Source of the DNA: Tritrichomonas foetus
Taxonomy: Eukaryota; Parabasalia; Tritrichomonadida; Tritrichomonadidae
Assembly (NCBI GenBank): GCA_001839685.1
Contig: MLAK01001140.1
Span: forward strand, 1-31,219
Length of the DNA stretch: 31,219 nt
Direction of reading: 5' to 3'
The notes under the pieces are model-generated. The model was given only the letters and a program-made list of their open reading frames with translations, was not told where the DNA came from and ran no database searches. The position numbers and the translations under genes are program-made. This document shows positions 1 through 8,099 of the stretch, in pieces (within the stretch, counting starts at the first letter, position 1; each line of letters opens with the position of its first letter).

Positions 1-1
1 T

Positions 2-1849
2 ATTTCATCTCTAACTCATCCATCCAAAGTTCAAACAAATCTGCTATCTTTTCAGAATAGCCTACTTCCAACACTTCGAGTATATATGGAATGCTATCTC
101 TGGCATGATTGTCCTNAATGTGAAATTTTTGGTTATTTGATTCTTANNGCTTTTAATTTCGCTCCAAATACTTGCTTTTACAGATCTATTTTTTCTCGTG
201 ATGTATATGTTGGAACACAAGAAATATCATATCTTTTCTTTGATCACAATGACAGCTCTAACAGCAAAAAAGGAATAGAGAAATATGATAATTCAAAGCA
301 ATATGTACATTTATTAAGAATAATCCATTATTTATTCCGAATCAATGATTTTCATGAAAATAATGTTTGCTTTCAAATTTCTGAATCTCAGAATGAACGA
401 AATCCTGGCAAAATCTTAGATATGAAAATTATTGATTTGTTTACTTCATTTTATGTGTTAAATGTTCATGATGTAATTGAAAAATATCATAGTGAAACTC
501 ATTCGTACCTTGATATGGCATTTAATGTTAAACAAGAAATTGATTTTCTTGGATTAACAGCAGAATCATTGAATTTGCTTTTTTCAAACAATCAAAATTC
601 TATTTTTGAAACATTTGTTAAATATAAATGTATTGATATTAATCCTTTTATCACAAATATTATTCACGAAATCGATAATATTCCAAAAGTGCATAGAATT
701 ATTCAATTCCTTTTACAATATATAACAATTGACATCTCTCGAAAATCAATGAACGATATTATTGCATATTTCGTCAATCAAATTCAGCAATGTTTTTTCA
801 GTAGTAATCGGAAATTACAGGAAAATGCCTTTACCGATCAAAGAGTTGATGTTATCCGCAAAGAAGCCAAAAATGTATATCAAACACAAATTGAAGCATT
901 AATATTATTTATACTCTCAACATTTTATGTAGGCCCTAATACAAGTACTGATATTGAAAATCGAAATTCTTCTGAACGACTCTACATTATTAATTTAAAT
1001 ATTAAAGATCTTCTCAAAGATTTTGTTCAACATGAAAATGATCCTTGTTTTATTCTTGACAACAATCAACATCTAACACAAATTGAAAATGATATTGTTT
1101 GTGATGTGAAAAATAGTATTTTAAGTTTTCTTAAAATTAGTAACTTTACAAAATATATTCAAGAAAAAATTACAACTCAAACATTTTCTGGATCACCAGA
1201 AGATATCCAAAATATAATTTATAATGCATTTCATCTTCACAATGTTATTATTAGTGAAAAGACTAAAGGATGTGCACTTGTTATAACAAATAACAATTGT
1301 GACTATTCAATAGAAGAGAATTGGAATGATCTCAATCAATATTTACTTGGAAATCGTGTAATTGTTCATACAATCTATAAAATAATTGATAAATTATATA
1401 AGCTTCCTTCTCTCACTGATTATCTTGGACTTTTTGGACTTTTATATGCTCGCGAGTCCGTTAAAGCATATAAAAATTTAATGAAAGAAATTATATTTCA
1501 ATATAAACAACAACAAAAACATAATCAACATGGAAACTTATTTGAATATATTCAAAATATTAATCTCATGATATTGCCAAAAAATTCTAATCAAGTTCGC
1601 ATTGAATCTAATTCTGAATTTCTGAATATGATATTGAATTCAAACAAAAGCTATTCATTTTGGATCTCATACTTTCCTCCTTCAAAGAAAGTACAATCTG
1701 ATCTTCAAAATCAANATAATGATCTTTATATCTATGCAAATCCTTTTGATTTTGATCTTATGATTCTCATTCTCAAAGTAAATAATTTCCAACGTTGTGA
1801 TGACGTGACTTCGAATGATTTCCGGAAATATCAATTTAAAAGAGAATAG
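2..1849 (+). CDS. Unrecognised large protein, 5'-truncated by the window edge
   Basis: The frame is open from base 2 with no stop before the first visible ATG at 86, so this is the C-terminal part (about 616 residues) of a longer protein whose start lies outside the window. The stop is TAG at 1847-1849. The product is rich in Asn, Ile, Leu and Lys and looks mostly helical, with many short amphipathic segments. I see no catalytic motif, membrane segment or recognisable domain. Four ambiguous bases (one in codon 10 of the ATG-numbered frame, a pair near 147-148, one near 1715) weaken single residues only. A second open frame, shifted by one base, starts inside the last 40 bases and runs on to 2087; it may be the true C-terminus after a frameshift. 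Function is unknown. Being coding is well supported by length and continuity. Confidence 0.8.
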   Translation: MSSLTHPSKVQTNLLSFQNSLLPTLRVYMECYLWHDCPXCEIFGYLILXAFNFAPNTCFYRSIFSRDVYVGTQEISYLFFDHNDSSNSKKGIEKYDNSKQYVHLLRIIHYLFRINDFHENNVCFQISESQNERNPGKILDMKIIDLFTSFYVLNVHDVIEKYHSETHSYLDMAFNVKQEIDFLGLTAESLNLLFSNNQNSIFETFVKYKCIDINPFITNIIHEIDNIPKVHRIIQFLLQYITIDISRKSMNDIIAYFVNQIQQCFFSSNRKLQENAFTDQRVDVIRKEAKNVYQTQIEALILFILSTFYVGPNTSTDIENRNSSERLYIINLNIKDLLKDFVQHENDPCFILDNNQHLTQIENDIVCDVKNSILSFLKISNFTKYIQEKITTQTFSGSPEDIQNIIYNAFHLHNVIISEKTKGCALVITNNNCDYSIEENWNDLNQYLLGNRVIVHTIYKIIDKLYKLPSLTDYLGLFGLLYARESVKAYKNLMKEIIFQYKQQQKHNQHGNLFEYIQNINLMILPKNSNQVRIESNSEFLNMILNSNKSYSFWISYFPPSKKVQSDLQNQXNDLYIYANPFDFDLMILILKVNNFQRCDDVTSNDFRKYQFKRE

Positions 1850-2087
1850 AATCCTTAATTTCGAAANATTGCTAATGAAATGTAATTTTTATCTTTTTCC
1901 ATCTTACATCATAATCACATGGAAATTCGATGTGAAAAAATGCTTTACGATACTTAATATTTATGAAGTTAATAAAAATTTCTACCAAATTCATCATTCC
2001 GACGACTTTTTACATTATTATAAAATAAACTTATTAATAAAGTGTTATTCAAAAGNACAGGGAAATGAGATAAATCATTTATCATAA
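1809..2087 (+). pseudogene. Shifted open frame, possible continuation of the upstream gene
   Basis: This frame, one base shifted from the gene ending at 1849, is open for about 92 codons and overlaps its last 40 bases. The conceptual product is rich in Phe, Tyr, Ile and Lys like its neighbour. Two ambiguous bases (near 1867 and 2056) show that base calling is poor here. The simplest reading is an assembly error or a real frameshift near 1809-1849. It could also be chance in AT-rich DNA. No independent start context or domain is visible. Confidence 0.35.
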
Positions 2088-2388
2088 ATGAGGAAAATTN
2101 GTTTGATGTAAAACTGAATATGATAGATATTCATTTTCCTATGAGTTTTGTAATTGTGAAGAGAAAGGTCAAATAAAGGCCAAAAGTGGAAAAAATCTAA
2201 TGCGTAAATAAATGTATTGAAATATCAAGGATGATTAGATAGATTTTATAAAATTTGGTTGATTAGATCTTCAGATGAGGTACTTTTCCAAAACATATCA
2301 TATTATTCTATTTTCTTTTCATATATATTTAACTGGTGAACTGAGACATAGGCTAACTCTTATTGAGACCATTCCTAATACTTCAGGA
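2088..2388. other. Spacer, no gene seen
   Basis: About 300 bases of AT-rich sequence between the first gene and the tRNA gene. No coding frame with a convincing start is present. It ends in the 5' flank of the tRNA. Confidence 0.6.
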
Positions 2389-2463
2389 AGTTCTGTGGAC
2401 CAAGTGGTCGAAGGCAGCCGACCTAGAATCGGTTTATCGTGGGTTCGAATCCCACTAGAACTA
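2389..2463 (+). tRNA. tRNA gene, loop reads anticodon TAG (Leu?), atypical
   Basis: A 7-bp acceptor stem pairs 2389-2395 with 2456-2462 (one G-U at the base). The T arm is canonical: a 5-bp stem GTGGG/CCCAC around TTCGAAT. A perfect B-box GGTTCGAATCC lies at 2442-2452, and a T5 Pol III terminator follows directly. The anticodon stem pairs 2417-2421 with 2429-2433 around the 7-nt loop CCTAGAA, which puts TAG at 2424-2426. The discriminator base is A, as in leucine tRNAs. Oddities are C instead of T at position 33, a 5-nt variable loop where Leu and Ser tRNAs have a long arm, and a weak D stem. The D arm (CC and GG pairs plus an A/C mismatch, loop containing AAGTGG) resembles class II tRNAs, and the A-box departs from consensus at one base. 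A tRNA gene is well supported; its identity is not, and a tRNA-derived pseudogene is possible. Confidence 0.8.
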
Positions 2464-2468
2464 TTTTT
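2464..2468 (+). terminator. RNA polymerase III T-run terminator
   Basis: TTTTT begins one base after the acceptor stem and directly after the discriminator base of the tRNA gene, the usual Pol III termination signal. Confidence 0.75.
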
Positions 2469-2574
2469 AGAATTTCACACAAATTGATGTAAATCATTTA
2501 AAAACTTTGTATGTCACCTTGAAATTAGTCAATTTCAATACCTAAAGACAAAATTTTAAAATGACTAAATAAGG

Positions 2575-2586
2575 TCAATATCATCT
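2575..2586 (+). promoter_or_regulatory. Initiator-like TCA elements before the cullin gene
   Basis: TCAATA (2575-2580) is followed directly by TCATCT (2581-2586), ending 5 bases before the ATG at 2592. This fits the TCA-type initiator and very short 5' UTRs known from Trichomonas. Assigned by motif and position only. Confidence 0.4.
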
Positions 2587-2591
2587 ACCAA

Positions 2592-4751
2592 ATGAATCAA
2601 ACAAAGAAAAAATTCATTTCCTCGAAGCTTCGACATCTTTCAAGACCAGATTTCCAAGATGAATGGAGNTCCATATCAAAAAGTTTAGATTTAATATTCG
2701 ACGACAANCCCGAGAAAATTTCCATCATTCGCTTATCTAGAATTATTTATAAGCTTTGCAGTTATGGTCTGACAGGGAATATAATTGAACAGATGCAACG
2801 TAAGTTTTCACGATATTTTAAGAAGTTTTTAAACGAATCGCTACAGACATACGACATGGACAGTCCGAATGCCGAATTTTTAGCCAGAGATTTTATTTTA
2901 AAGACAGGAGTAATAATGCCACGATTTCAACAAGTTTCTTCCGCAATTAGCACAGTATTTACCAGCTTATCCATATATAAAGGAAATTTCAGTATTTCTG
3001 ACGTTTTACATGAGAGTTTTAGAGAAATTATTTCAAATACAAATTATTATCAATATATTCTTTTTTCAATTTGTAAATTNTTTGATTCATTTCTTGATGA
3101 ATTTCAAATTGAAACTTTTCGAGAAGATCCACTTTTTATTAGTGTTAAATCAACAAAAACTTTTGTTTCTTATGCATCACCAGAAAATTTAAATAGAGTC
3201 AGAGATACTCTCACTCATCAATGTATGAATTTCTTTCAGCAGTTTGTTTCGAATTTCTATAAACAAATTGTTCCACCTCAACCACTCGAAAGTATNATTG
3301 AAGAAGANGATGAAGAACCCGACACAAGCATCTTTGCTGGCCGTGGACATTTCATTGCTGAAGAAAAACCACCATTTGATCCAATTCCTCACATTCTTGA
3401 ATATTGTGATGAAGGAAGCAGACTTATTGAATTAGAATATCAAATTATTGAAGAAATATTTGATTTATCTCTTGCTTCAATTATTAAACANAAAGCTTAC
3501 AAAGAATTAAGTAATCCAAAATCAGAAACTTTTTTGGTTTGTCTTGAATACATCAATANTTTGTTAAAAGAAAGGCGTTTTGATGATTATAAAAAATTTT
3601 TCGATTTAGCTAGTCATGATAGTACTGCAATAAATAATTTATTTCATAAAATGATTGAACAACTTTCAAATGAATCCACCAAAATTCCAGAATTAGCAGA
3701 AACAATTGCTTTTTATCAAAAAGTTGGCGAACTATTCAAAACAGTTAAAAAAGAATATATGGATAATACGAATAAATCACTTACAAAATTAATAAATGGT
3801 GATTGGAAAACAGTATTGAAAGGTCTCCTTGTAACAATTAATGAAGNTGCTTTAANAGATTCCGATATATCGAAAATTTTACCAATTATTTCATTTTTCC
3901 AAATGAAAACAGATCTGGAGTTAATGCATATAAAACAAGCAGCTAAAAGGTTAACCAAGAATAGAAGTGACCAAATTGATAAAGNATATTCAATTATGGA
4001 GCAATTAGATTCAGTTCGTCCTCAACTTCAGCTTGAATCTTTACGTGCATTAATTAATGATGCTGCAAAATCTCTTGAGCAAAATCATTTTGGCCCTGTT
4101 TTAATTTTAAATTCAAGATCATGGCCATATAAACCCCCTTATCCATCACCTGTAAATTTACGAGAAATAACTGCAAAAATTTCGACCCAGTATGTAAAAA
4201 TTCATCAAACACATGAATTACATTTCCCGATTAATTATTGGATAGTGAGTGTAAAAGATACAACAACTTCTATTGTTTATAATGGTACTGGTGTTCAAGC
4301 TGAAATATTTTTATATTTAAATACACATAAAATTATTACAGATACTTCCATGGAACCTCATATTAATCAATCTTTCTTAGGTGCTGCATTAAAATCAATG
4401 ACACATAAAACAGCACCCGTTCTAAAAGTACAAGAAGGTGTTTATTCATTGAATGAAAGATACAAAGCGCGAGAAAAAGTCATCAAATTACAGCCACCAT
4501 CAGTTAAAGATGAATTACAAACTGCAAAAGATGTCGAAAAATCAAAAGGCGATATGATTGATGCTGCTGTTGTAAAGAAAATGAAAGAAAGAAGAGTTAT
4601 GCATTTCAAAGACCTCGATATTTATATTAAAGAAGAATTAGCATCAAAAGTACCAGTGAGTACAGATGAAATCCGAAAAAGGGTTGATCAATTAATCATT
4701 CGTAATTATTTAGAAGAGATGAGTTCTGGAAGATTAGGATATATCCCATAA
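2592..4751 (+). CDS. Cullin-family ubiquitin ligase scaffold
   Basis: The 719-residue product ends in a clear cullin C-terminus. Residues about 660-668 (VVKKMKERR) match the neddylation segment of cullins (IVRIMKMRK in CUL1), with the acceptor lysine at K665. It is followed by the conserved winged-helix pattern: a histidine, then acidic and hydrophobic positions, IRKRVDQLI and RNYLEE, ending in GYIP. The N-terminal half is helical, as expected of cullin repeats that bind an adaptor. The upstream part (about 500-600) holds the divergent cullin-homology region. Cullins scaffold multisubunit RING E3 ligases in cytosol and nucleus: the C-terminus binds RBX1 and the N-terminus binds the substrate adaptor. 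The length is slightly below CUL1, CUL3 and CUL4 (about 760-780 residues). Ten ambiguous bases fall in this gene. The subfamily cannot be assigned from sight; family membership is secure. Confidence 0.88.
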   Translation: MNQTKKKFISSKLRHLSRPDFQDEWXSISKSLDLIFDDXPEKISIIRLSRIIYKLCSYGLTGNIIEQMQRKFSRYFKKFLNESLQTYDMDSPNAEFLARDFILKTGVIMPRFQQVSSAISTVFTSLSIYKGNFSISDVLHESFREIISNTNYYQYILFSICKXFDSFLDEFQIETFREDPLFISVKSTKTFVSYASPENLNRVRDTLTHQCMNFFQQFVSNFYKQIVPPQPLESXIEEXDEEPDTSIFAGRGHFIAEEKPPFDPIPHILEYCDEGSRLIELEYQIIEEIFDLSLASIIKXKAYKELSNPKSETFLVCLEYINXLLKERRFDDYKKFFDLASHDSTAINNLFHKMIEQLSNESTKIPELAETIAFYQKVGELFKTVKKEYMDNTNKSLTKLINGDWKTVLKGLLVTINEXALXDSDISKILPIISFFQMKTDLELMHIKQAAKRLTKNRSDQIDKXYSIMEQLDSVRPQLQLESLRALINDAAKSLEQNHFGPVLILNSRSWPYKPPYPSPVNLREITAKISTQYVKIHQTHELHFPINYWIVSVKDTTTSIVYNGTGVQAEIFLYLNTHKIITDTSMEPHINQSFLGAALKSMTHKTAPVLKVQEGVYSLNERYKAREKVIKLQPPSVKDELQTAKDVEKSKGDMIDAAVVKKMKERRVMHFKDLDIYIKEELASKVPVSTDEIRKRVDQLIIRNYLEEMSSGRLGYIP

Positions 4752-5486
4752 TTCATGAACCAAACTTTTTTCTTTTTGTCCTACACTTTTTTAACGTAAA
4801 AAAAATCACTTTTTTCTCACGTCAAAACTGAAAATTTTCACTTCGTGTTCTGTTTTTGATCTACTTTCTGATGTACTTTTTGGTGTACTATTTGCTCTCT
4901 TTTCTGATCTTCTTTTTGATGTGATTTTTATTGACTTATTTATTTGCGGTTTTTAGAAAGTTTTTTTTAGAATTTTGAAAGAAAAACGCTAAAAGAAATT
5001 TTATATAATTGAAAGAAAATGATCGATTTAGCCTTTTTGCGGATGAAACATTTGGATTGTTAACCTCTCGACGATAAATTAATGTTTTTGTTAATTTCCT
5101 TTGACAGACAAATCGTGAAATTGCAACTTACATCATACACAATTTTTTTTTGTTGATGATTTTTCTTTTGAAATCATCAATTTTATTCAATTTTGATGGG
5201 ATTTGATCGTCATAACTCTAAATTTTTGAATCACATTATTTGAATATAAATTTTGACAGAAAGTACAAAGTATTAATTTATATTTCACTACAAATAAATA
5301 TGACAAAAAGACTTTTGAGGGAAAATTAATTTTTTTATACAAATAATTATGTGAAACCTTCTAACTTTTTCAATGAAAATGGAAAAATAATTAACCAAAA
5401 TTAATTTCGTTTTCTTGATAAAATTTCAGAAGGTCTGTCTGGTTTTTGAAAACATGAAAATTTTTGAGACCCTGGCCTTGGTTTGG
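4752..5486. other. Spacer between cullin and helicase genes
   Basis: About 735 bases of AT-rich DNA with no convincing gene. It contains the 12-bp repeat array at 4857-4928. A frame through 5415-5618 begins here but is out of frame with the helicase and only shadows it. Confidence 0.6.
4857..4928. repeat. Degenerate 12-bp tandem repeat, six copies
   Basis: Six consecutive 12-bp units: TGATCTACTTTC, TGATGTACTTTT, TGGTGTACTATT, TGCTCTCTTTTC, TGATCTTCTTTT and TGATGTGATTTT. The array begins about 105 bases past the cullin stop. The repeat keeps a frame, so the opposite strand has a short Ser/Lys/Arg-rich open stretch without a start, which I do not consider a gene. Confidence 0.7.
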
Positions 5487-5492
5487 TCAATT
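5487..5492 (+). promoter_or_regulatory. Initiator-like TCAATT before the helicase gene
   Basis: GGTCAATT ends 13 bases before the ATG at 5506. A similar GGTCAAT occurs before the cullin and RBM25-like genes. A transcription start here would exclude the in-frame ATG at 5464 and supports the start at 5506. Confidence 0.4.
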
Positions 5493-5505
5493 TTTTTATT
5501 TTATT

Positions 5506-7170
5506 ATGTCATCCGCATACGTTCCACCTCATCTGAGGGCACAACAACAACAACAACAACAGCAACAAAACGATGGATATCAACAGCAGCAAAATGGTTC
5601 TTATCAACAACAAAATAATCAGCCTCGCCAACCACAAAACGCTGTCTACGCGCCACAGCAAACGAACAACAATTACAACAATCAAGATCGTCAACCACAT
5701 TTCGCCCCACAAGCGTATCAACCACCAAACAACCGCCGAAACAACCTAAATCGAAATATCAGTCGATCATATTCAGTACCCGGCCAACTAAATTCCGTCG
5801 CCGATTCGGTTGTCGAAGAAAGATTCGCACAGAATGAAGACACGTCTGACATGTCTGTCTATGATGGAGCCGACGTTGTCGTTCATTCAAATCAAGAAAT
5901 CGAACCAATCACTCAATTCCCCGGTTGTGGGATCAGAAATGAAATTCTCTTATCCGTCGCTAACATTGGCTTCAAATCACCGACATCTGTTCAGAAATAT
6001 GCGATTCCATATATTCTCGCTCATCACGACGTACTTGTGACTTCGCAAACAGGCAGCGGAAAAACAGCAGCATATATGCTACCCGTCATTAGCCAGATTA
6101 TTAACCAGCAGCGAACGAGGGATCCAATGGTAGTTGCCCTTGTTCCAACTCGCGAACTCGCTCTTCAAATTCAAACAGAGACTAACAAATTCACAAATGG
6201 GACAGGTCTGAAGACCGTTTGTGTTTTCGGCGGCGCTCCAATGAACGACCAGCTTCGGCAATTAAAATGGTCTTGTGACATTTTAATTGCAACCCCGGGA
6301 CGCCTCATCGATATTATGACACGCGGACAGTCTTCGCTGAGCTGTGTCCAGCATCTGATTTTGGATGAAGCGGACCGAATGCTAGACATGGGCTTCGAGC
6401 CACAGATCGATGAGGTCATTAACGGTTTTGACATGCCTTCTCCTGAAAACCGCCAAACCCTTCTTTTCTCAGCAACCTTCCCAATCGAAGTCCAGAATCT
6501 TGCGCGCCGCTTTATGCGGGCGGACGTCACCCGAATCGAAGTTGGAATGCAGGACGCGCCTTCCCTCATCCAGCAGCGCTTCATGTATGTCCCAGAGAAC
6601 TCCAAGCTCTCCGCGCTGCAAGAAATCATCGCCGAAGTCGAGGGCCAAACCCTGGTCTTCGCCGAGCGGAAAGTGAAGGTCGACCACATAGAGGAGTTCC
6701 TCTACGAGGAAGGATGCCACGTCGTTGCAATCCACGGAGACAGAGACATGCAGGACCGCCGCGCCGCGCTCAGAGGCTTCACGAACGGTCTCGCAAAGAT
6801 CATGATCGCTACAGACGTGGCTGCACGAGGAATTGATATTCCGAGCGTGGCTCACGTAGTAAACCTCGATCTTCCAACAGACGTCGACTCTTACATCCAC
6901 AGAATCGGAAGAACTGGTCGCGCAGGCAAACATGGAATTGCAACGTCGTTCTGGAACGAAAGCAACGCGTCATTCCTCATTGCGCTGATCAGCCACTTCA
7001 GACAGAACAGGCAGCCGATCCCCGAGGGACTCGAGGAGTTCGAGCGAGAAAATAGGAAGAACTCCGGTGGAGGACCGCGCGGAAGCCGGGGTGGACGCGG
7101 CGGAAGAGGGGGAAGAGGAAATTTCCCGAGAGACCGCTCATACAATAATGTTTCTTATAGATATTATTAA
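5506..7170 (+). CDS. DED1: DEAD-box RNA helicase of the Ded1/DDX3 family
   Basis: This 554-residue ATP-dependent RNA helicase probably acts in translation initiation by unwinding mRNA 5' leaders, as Ded1 and DDX3 do. The start at 5506 gives MSSAYVPPHLR, whose YVPPHLR is the N-terminal eIF4E-binding-like signature of this family; the in-frame ATG at 5464 would add 14 unlike residues. A Gln/Asn-rich N-terminus follows. The helicase motifs are all present: Q-motif region (GFKSPTSVQ), motif I SQTGSGKT at 180-187, PTRELALQ, TPGRL, DEAD at 287-290, SAT at 322-324, LVFAERK, ATDVAARGIDIP, and HRIGRTGR at 465-472. The C-terminus carries an RGG-rich tail (about 520-545) ending in a Tyr-rich segment. 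GC content rises sharply in the 3' half with C-ending codons, suggesting high expression. Vasa/DDX4 is the closest alternative, but PPHLR favours Ded1/DDX3. Confidence 0.93.
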   Translation: MSSAYVPPHLRAQQQQQQQQQNDGYQQQQNGSYQQQNNQPRQPQNAVYAPQQTNNNYNNQDRQPHFAPQAYQPPNNRRNNLNRNISRSYSVPGQLNSVADSVVEERFAQNEDTSDMSVYDGADVVVHSNQEIEPITQFPGCGIRNEILLSVANIGFKSPTSVQKYAIPYILAHHDVLVTSQTGSGKTAAYMLPVISQIINQQRTRDPMVVALVPTRELALQIQTETNKFTNGTGLKTVCVFGGAPMNDQLRQLKWSCDILIATPGRLIDIMTRGQSSLSCVQHLILDEADRMLDMGFEPQIDEVINGFDMPSPENRQTLLFSATFPIEVQNLARRFMRADVTRIEVGMQDAPSLIQQRFMYVPENSKLSALQEIIAEVEGQTLVFAERKVKVDHIEEFLYEEGCHVVAIHGDRDMQDRRAALRGFTNGLAKIMIATDVAARGIDIPSVAHVVNLDLPTDVDSYIHRIGRTGRAGKHGIATSFWNESNASFLIALISHFRQNRQPIPEGLEEFERENRKNSGGGPRGSRGGRGGRGGRGNFPRDRSYNNVSYRYY

Positions 7171-8099
7171 TGTGTATCATCGCTATCTTACAGAATAAAA
7201 CGTAAATGAATGTTTTTACACAAATTGCCAAACTTTTCTTTTTTCATTCCATTTTCTTTCTTTATGATGATTGTTTCTAGAATGTTATTACTTTTCTTTT
7301 TACTCATTAACAATACAAGATATTCACTTACCTCATAATTTCAACAAAGTCTTCATCACAAGAATCTTCACGCCATATGATACGGTTTTAAATTCCCACA
7401 CTTTTCTTCCGAATTAAAAAAATGGCTTATCGAAAATCTATAACTTTTAAATGAATTCCATTAATTACTATGTTGGAAGGTTTGAGACTTTTGTGAACGA
7501 TTTTTAAATTCTGCAAAGACGAAACACTTAAAATTAATGCTTCACCGAAAATTTTTAATTGTTTTAGAAATACATTGTTTGTTTATGAATCTAGAAAAAT
7601 GTGCAAAACACCTTCTGTTCCAAATTCAACAATCATTGAAGATTTGCTATCTCTTTGTAAGTCTCAACTTACTTTGAAATCAATGGATGATTACGATTGG
7701 AATGAATTGACTTTTCACTCTCAAATTTTTCCATTGCAATGAAAAAGTCAAAAATCATATTTAAGATTAAGGTTCTGTTTAGTAGAATTGTTTTTTGAAT
7801 CGTGATTAATTCATTCGAATCATGAAGTAAATACACATCATGCAGTAATCGATAACATTTGTTTCAAACATCATATAATTCAGAATTTATGAAGATTGAA
7901 CCCAAAATACTTAGATTGGAAGTGTCAGATGAAATCTCACATACAACTTTCAAAATAAAAATGACTCTATGTTAATCAAAGATTCAATCTATTATATGAT
8001 ACAAGAAAGATGGAAAATATTGAATCTCACAATGACATGTTGACTTAGATTAAGATAAAAAGAAAAGTAATAGCCAAACAAACATTTATAACAAAAAAA
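7171..8099. other. Spacer with one long start-less open frame
   Basis: This 929-base AT-rich stretch between convergent genes has no intact gene. From 7497 to 7742 one plus-strand frame stays open for about 81 codons without an early ATG (first ATG at 7599, giving 44 codons). It has a protein-like composition including FNCFRNTLFVYESRK and SMDDYDWNELTFHSQ. It could be a decayed exon or gene fragment. I do not recognise it. Confidence 0.4.

Noticed and set aside
4800..4950. Antisense Ser/Lys/Arg-rich frame of about 50 codons
   Set aside because: Has no ATG and arises from the 12-bp repeat.
5464..5505. Upstream in-frame ATG of the helicase gene
   Set aside because: Residues 1-14 do not resemble the family, the next ATG gives the conserved YVPPHLR start, and an initiator-like element lies between the two.
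6171..6933. Long minus-strand open frames inside the helicase gene
   Set aside because: They are antisense shadows of a strongly conserved DEAD-box gene with GC-rich codons, and their products match nothing.
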